Part shown: positions 5,269-8,231 of the stretch, one piece after another
How the letters are laid out: every line of letters starts with the position of its first letter
How positions within the stretch are numbered: the stretch's first letter is position 1
Source: Clostridia bacterium
GTDB lineage: Bacteria > Bacillota > Clostridia > Oscillospirales > UBA644
Direction: 5' to 3'
DNA: 8,231 bases
Assembly (NCBI GenBank): GCA_017424085.1
Contig: JAFPBP010000031.1
Coordinates: forward strand, 1 to 8,231
Notes under the pieces: generated by a model
What the model was told of the DNA's origin: nothing
The model's database searches: none
Seen by the model: only the letters and a program-made list of their open reading frames with translations
Position numbers and translations under genes: made by a program

Positions 5269-7413
5269 TTATGAAAGCAGGGGAATTTCGTCTCCTTCGG
5301 TGAGCACGGTCAGCTCGTGAAGGGCACGGGTCGCTGCAACGTACATCAAATTCCGATCCTCTTCCGTCTTCCATGCCGACGAAACGCCTGCCACGATCAC
5401 ACCGTCCGCCTCCAATCCCTTGGAGAGGTATACGGGGAGAATGATGGTGGTTTCGGGAGTAATGGTATCAAAGGAGCGCATGCGGATGATGGGCATTTTA
5501 TGCATCAGTCTGCGGTAAAGATCGTCGCATTCCGCCTGCGTTCTGCAAAGGATCATGTTCGTTTTGTGTCCGCGGGAGCGATAGTTATTGATGATATCAA
5601 TAATCTGCTCTTCGACATTTACCGTGGGGACGATTGCAGGCTCGGAACCATGCCGTTCCACCATACGAATCTCCTTGTCTCCCGTTCGGAATTTTTCCGC
5701 AAAGGAGTTGATCTCATAGGTGGAGCGGTATCCCTTATTCAAAACAAAGGAGGCAACGGTCTTCTTTGTGGGGAAGAATTTTTCAAGCGAGGCAACGGAG
5801 GGGATCTTTGCGTCTACCTGCTGAGAAATGTCTCCGAGGATGGTGAAGCGTGCTGCGGGGAAAATCTCGGAAAGGAGCATATACACAATGGGCGGGTATT
5901 CCTGTGCCTCATCCACAACGACCTGACGCACGGTTCGCATGGGCGCGATGGCACCCGACCGAACGCGGATCCACGACAGACAGAACAGATCCTCGTAGGG
6001 GATAATTTCCCGGGAAAACAGATCGGCGGAATAGGCGTAATATTCGGGATAGCTTTGCTTCAAAAAGTCAAGATACAGATCCTTTTCGGGGATGAGGAAG
6101 GTTTTGCGGATCCGATCCTTCAGCTCTGCCATGCAGGATTCCCACATAGCGTTGCATTGCTCCTCCCGCTCCTCGTCGGTAAGGGAAACGATACCGTGCG
6201 CGGTGGCTTCGTCCAAAAAGGCACGGCAGAATTCTTCCTTGCAATCCTCTGCCGCATCCAGGATCCGCAGAGTGATCTTCCCTACCCGCTGTTCTGCGGT
6301 ATATTCCGCATAATCGGTGAAAAACCATTGATTCAGCTCGTCCGCAGATGCCAAAACTTCGTCGTAATACGTAAAGCTTTCAGAGACTCGGAAAGAGGAA
6401 TAGCGCTCGTCGAAATATTCGCTCAACTGTCGGACAAACGGCACCGATCCCTTGACCGAGATCATCTCCCGCAGGAACGGATCATCGCTTTGCAGCAGGG
6501 CTTCGATCTGCTCCGAGCGGTCGGCATAACGCTCCGTTCCGTCCTGAGGTACCAGAAAATGATAGAAATCCGAACGAACGGCGTTCTCTTCGCCCAATGC
6601 GGGAAGGACCTCCGCAATGTATGCGGAAAAGACCTCACTCGGCGAAAAAATAATAATGTCCTGCGCTGCTACCGAATTTCTGTATTTATACAGAAGATAT
6701 GCAATGCGGTGAAGCGCCACGGAGGTTTTTCCGCTTCCCGCCGTGCCCTGCACCAGAAGCAGGTCTGCATTCAGATCACGAATGATCGCATTCTGATCCT
6801 TCTGAATGGTGTTGATCACCGTCTTCAGCTTCGCATCGGAGGATTTCCCCAATTCTTCCATAAGAATGGGGTCGGTAATATTGATGCCGTTGTCAAAAAC
6901 GTACTGCAATTCTCCGTTTTCGATCTTGATCTGACGGCGCAGGGAGATATCCCCTCGGATCACTCCCTCGTTGCATTTGTATTCCGCAGGTCCCAGAGTG
7001 GCATCGTAAAAAAGGGACGCAATGTCGGCACGCCAGTCACAGATAAGGATATCGTAGGTCCGATGGTCGATCAGAGATAAGGAGCCGATGTAGAAGGATT
7101 CCGCATCGTCATACCCCTCCTCCTTGAAATCAATGCGGGCAAAGTAAGGGGAGTTGCGCATTTTCTGGAGGAAATAGAGCTTGTCCCGAATGCGGAAATA
7201 CCGCTCTGTATCCATTTCAAGGGTTTGATTCGCCTGCATCAGATCCACGTTCGACGGATCGCCGCTGTAATCGTTCCAGATTCTGCGGCGTTCCTCGATG
7301 ATGGACTGTCTCAGATTTGCCTCGTTGGGCATTTCCGAAAACAAGGTCTGATCAATATATTCGTTGACGTAGTCAAGGCGTTGCCTTTCTTGCTCGAAAA
7401 TTTCGTTTTCCAT
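5269..7413 (-). CDS. helD: HelD-like superfamily 1 helicase (RNA polymerase recycling factor)
   Basis: The 714-residue product has the superfamily 1 motor motifs in order: a Q-motif region TIQKDQNAIIR (202-212), Walker A GTAGSGKTS (223-231), Ia SPSEVFSAYIAEVLP (258-271), Walker B VVVDEAQEY (498-506), TILGDISQQVD (524-534), KGYRST (560-565), LSKGLEADGVIVAG (663-676) and YVAATRALHEL (691-701). The N-terminal 90 or so residues are charged and helical with heptad-like spacing. In HelD this region forms the arm that enters the RNA polymerase secondary channel, and the large insertion near 280-480 corresponds to the clamp-opening part. HelD uses ATP to free polymerase from stalled or post-termination complexes. 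It is a little shorter than the Bacillus protein (about 770). The ATG at 7411-7413 has AAAGGAG seven bases upstream and overlaps the YlbJ-like gene by 41 bases. UvrD/Rep is less likely given the N-terminal arm and DEAQ motif. Confidence 0.88.
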   Translation of the reverse strand: MENEIFEQERQRLDYVNEYIDQTLFSEMPNEANLRQSIIEERRRIWNDYSGDPSNVDLMQANQTLEMDTERYFRIRDKLYFLQKMRNSPYFARIDFKEEGYDDAESFYIGSLSLIDHRTYDILICDWRADIASLFYDATLGPAEYKCNEGVIRGDISLRRQIKIENGELQYVFDNGINITDPILMEELGKSSDAKLKTVINTIQKDQNAIIRDLNADLLLVQGTAGSGKTSVALHRIAYLLYKYRNSVAAQDIIIFSPSEVFSAYIAEVLPALGEENAVRSDFYHFLVPQDGTERYADRSEQIEALLQSDDPFLREMISVKGSVPFVRQLSEYFDERYSSFRVSESFTYYDEVLASADELNQWFFTDYAEYTAEQRVGKITLRILDAAEDCKEEFCRAFLDEATAHGIVSLTDEEREEQCNAMWESCMAELKDRIRKTFLIPEKDLYLDFLKQSYPEYYAYSADLFSREIIPYEDLFCLSWIRVRSGAIAPMRTVRQVVVDEAQEYPPIVYMLLSEIFPAARFTILGDISQQVDAKIPSVASLEKFFPTKKTVASFVLNKGYRSTYEINSFAEKFRTGDKEIRMVERHGSEPAIVPTVNVEEQIIDIINNYRSRGHKTNMILCRTQAECDDLYRRLMHKMPIIRMRSFDTITPETTIILPVYLSKGLEADGVIVAGVSSAWKTEEDRNLMYVAATRALHELTVLTEGDEIPLLS

Positions 7414-8231
7414 GAGAATTCTCCTTTCCGAAGCGTGCCAGAAGCGTAAAAACGGCGACTGCAGCTGAGAGCGTAAGACAAAAGACGTTTGCGGGTGCGA
7501 ACGGTCGTGCGTATAAAAAGGGCATGGTTGCTATGGTGAAAAGCGCAGACAGGATCGCCTGCAGAATTTTTCCGATGAAATAAGGGCGTAACGATAGATT
7601 GGTCTTTGAAACGGCGTTGACGATCTGAAAATGCACGGAGAAGCCCGACCACCCCAGCATCAGAGAAGAAAGTGGCAGGGCGATGCTTTCTGCAGGGTTT
7701 AATTGAGAGATCCCGCAGGTCATTTCCAGAAGCCCCGACAGAACGGTCTTGAAGATCCCGCTGTCCGATGGGGTCAAGACGTCGGTTAAGACTCGGAAAA
7801 AGACAACAAAGCCGCAGATGTTCAGCACTGCCCGAACCGAAGAAACCACCGCTTTGGGAAAGTCGGTCGGATCGGGAGCGCCCTCTGCGGGCATGGTTGC
7901 ATTGGGAAAAGGACGGCGCTTCATCATCAATACCCCGACGAGCAACGCCGTTACGGTCTGGATGATCCAAAGATAAGCGCCCACCGTAAAACTGCCGTAC
8001 ATTCCACTCCCCACGGCGCAGATCACGAAAACGATCCCGGGATTGTTCGTAAAAGCAAGACAACGTTCCCCCTCGGTTTTCGACATGGATCCATTTTGGA
8101 CCGCACGGCAAACGCTGTCCGCCGCCGAGGGAAACCCCGCCAAAAGCCCGATGATCCAGGCTTTGAGAACTGCGAGTGGGCATGCAAGATGTTGCTTTGC
8201 ATTCCTTGCAGACGTTTGCCACAGATCGATC
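7373..8231 (-). CDS. YlbJ-like sporulation integral membrane protein (nucleoside-recognition/Gate domain), C-terminal part
   Basis: The reading frame is open to the right edge, so 285 C-terminal residues are visible and the true start lies outside; an in-frame TTG at 8143 is not a credible start. The segment LKAWIIGLLAGFPSAADSV (22-40), followed by SKTEGERCLAFTNNPG (50-65) and AVGSGMYGS (72-80), matches the pattern of YlbJ, where a Gly-Phe/Tyr-Pro turn, a short cytoplasmic loop and an LxFTN motif recur. GLLEMTCGI (166-174) and LMLGWSGFSVHFQI (190-203) are also in place. About six hydrophobic membrane segments are present, and the tail is basic. YlbJ is needed for normal spores in Bacillus subtilis and belongs to the mother-cell sigma-E set; its transported substrate is unclear. 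The last 41 bases overlap the start of helD, so the two genes should be co-transcribed and coupled. Confidence 0.75.
   Translation of the reverse strand, partial: IDLWQTSARNAKQHLACPLAVLKAWIIGLLAGFPSAADSVCRAVQNGSMSKTEGERCLAFTNNPGIVFVICAVGSGMYGSFTVGAYLWIIQTVTALLVGVLMMKRRPFPNATMPAEGAPDPTDFPKAVVSSVRAVLNICGFVVFFRVLTDVLTPSDSGIFKTVLSGLLEMTCGISQLNPAESIALPLSSLMLGWSGFSVHFQIVNAVSKTNLSLRPYFIGKILQAILSALFTIATMPFLYARPFAPANVFCLTLSAAVAVFTLLARFGKENSHGKRNFRARKATP

Noticed and set aside
5317..7080. A 587-codon plus-strand open frame opposite helD
   Set aside because: The long frame follows from helD codon bias. Its translation shows no family pattern, and helD on the other strand has all its motor motifs and a strong ribosome site.
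7311..8222. A 303-codon minus-strand open frame overlapping YlbJ-like and helD genes
   Set aside because: It is a frame-shifted reading of the YlbJ-like gene. The translation is Arg- and Ser-rich without membrane segments, while the other frame shows the YlbJ pattern.

Overview
The window looks like chromosomal DNA from an endospore-forming member of the Clostridia, probably an uncultured gut or anaerobic lineage. Base composition is intermediate, by eye roughly half G+C. The evidence is a complete sigma-K-type sporulation sigma factor, a YlbJ-like sporulation membrane protein, a HelD-type helicase, AAAGGAG-type ribosome binding sites and textbook housekeeping promoters (TTGACA/TATAAT). I cannot name a species. 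Coding density is high and no stretch longer than about 200 bases lacks a gene. I saw no phage, transposon, CRISPR or rRNA sequence.

Layout. Minus strand 1314 to 1: a CPBP (CAAX-type) membrane protease, then after 16 bases the start of an L-threonylcarbamoyladenylate synthase gene cut by the window edge. The protease has a clear promoter. Plus strand 1509-1584: a tRNA-Lys(UUU) gene with encoded CCA, its own promoter and a hairpin terminator. Minus strand 2416-1643: a single HpcH/HpaI-family aldolase gene with its own promoter. A hairpin at 2521-2560 closes the next block. Minus strand 4427 to 2562: a tight three-gene operon of ECF sigma factor, four-helix membrane anti-sigma factor with a zf-HC2 zinc finger, and a membrane-anchored or exported YfjL-like protein. 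Its genes overlap by 17 and 4 bases. Plus strand 4591-5268: sigma-K, divergent from the ECF operon across a 163-base spacer that holds a perfect inverted repeat sitting on the likely ECF promoter. Minus strand 8231 to 5269: a YlbJ-like gene, cut by the edge, overlapping by 41 bases a HelD-like helicase gene. The stop codon of helD directly abuts that of sigK.

How the parts fit. Three genes concern RNA polymerase itself: an envelope-type ECF sigma factor, the late mother-cell sigma factor and an RNA polymerase-recycling helicase. A sporulation membrane protein gene is translationally linked to the helicase. The parts needing most attention are the ECF/anti-sigma/YfjL-like operon with its palindromic promoter, the sigma-K gene with a hydrophobic leader and no interrupting element, and the YlbJ-HelD pairing facing sigK. 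None of these proves a new system. The first is the best candidate for an undescribed signalling unit, because the job of its third protein is unknown.
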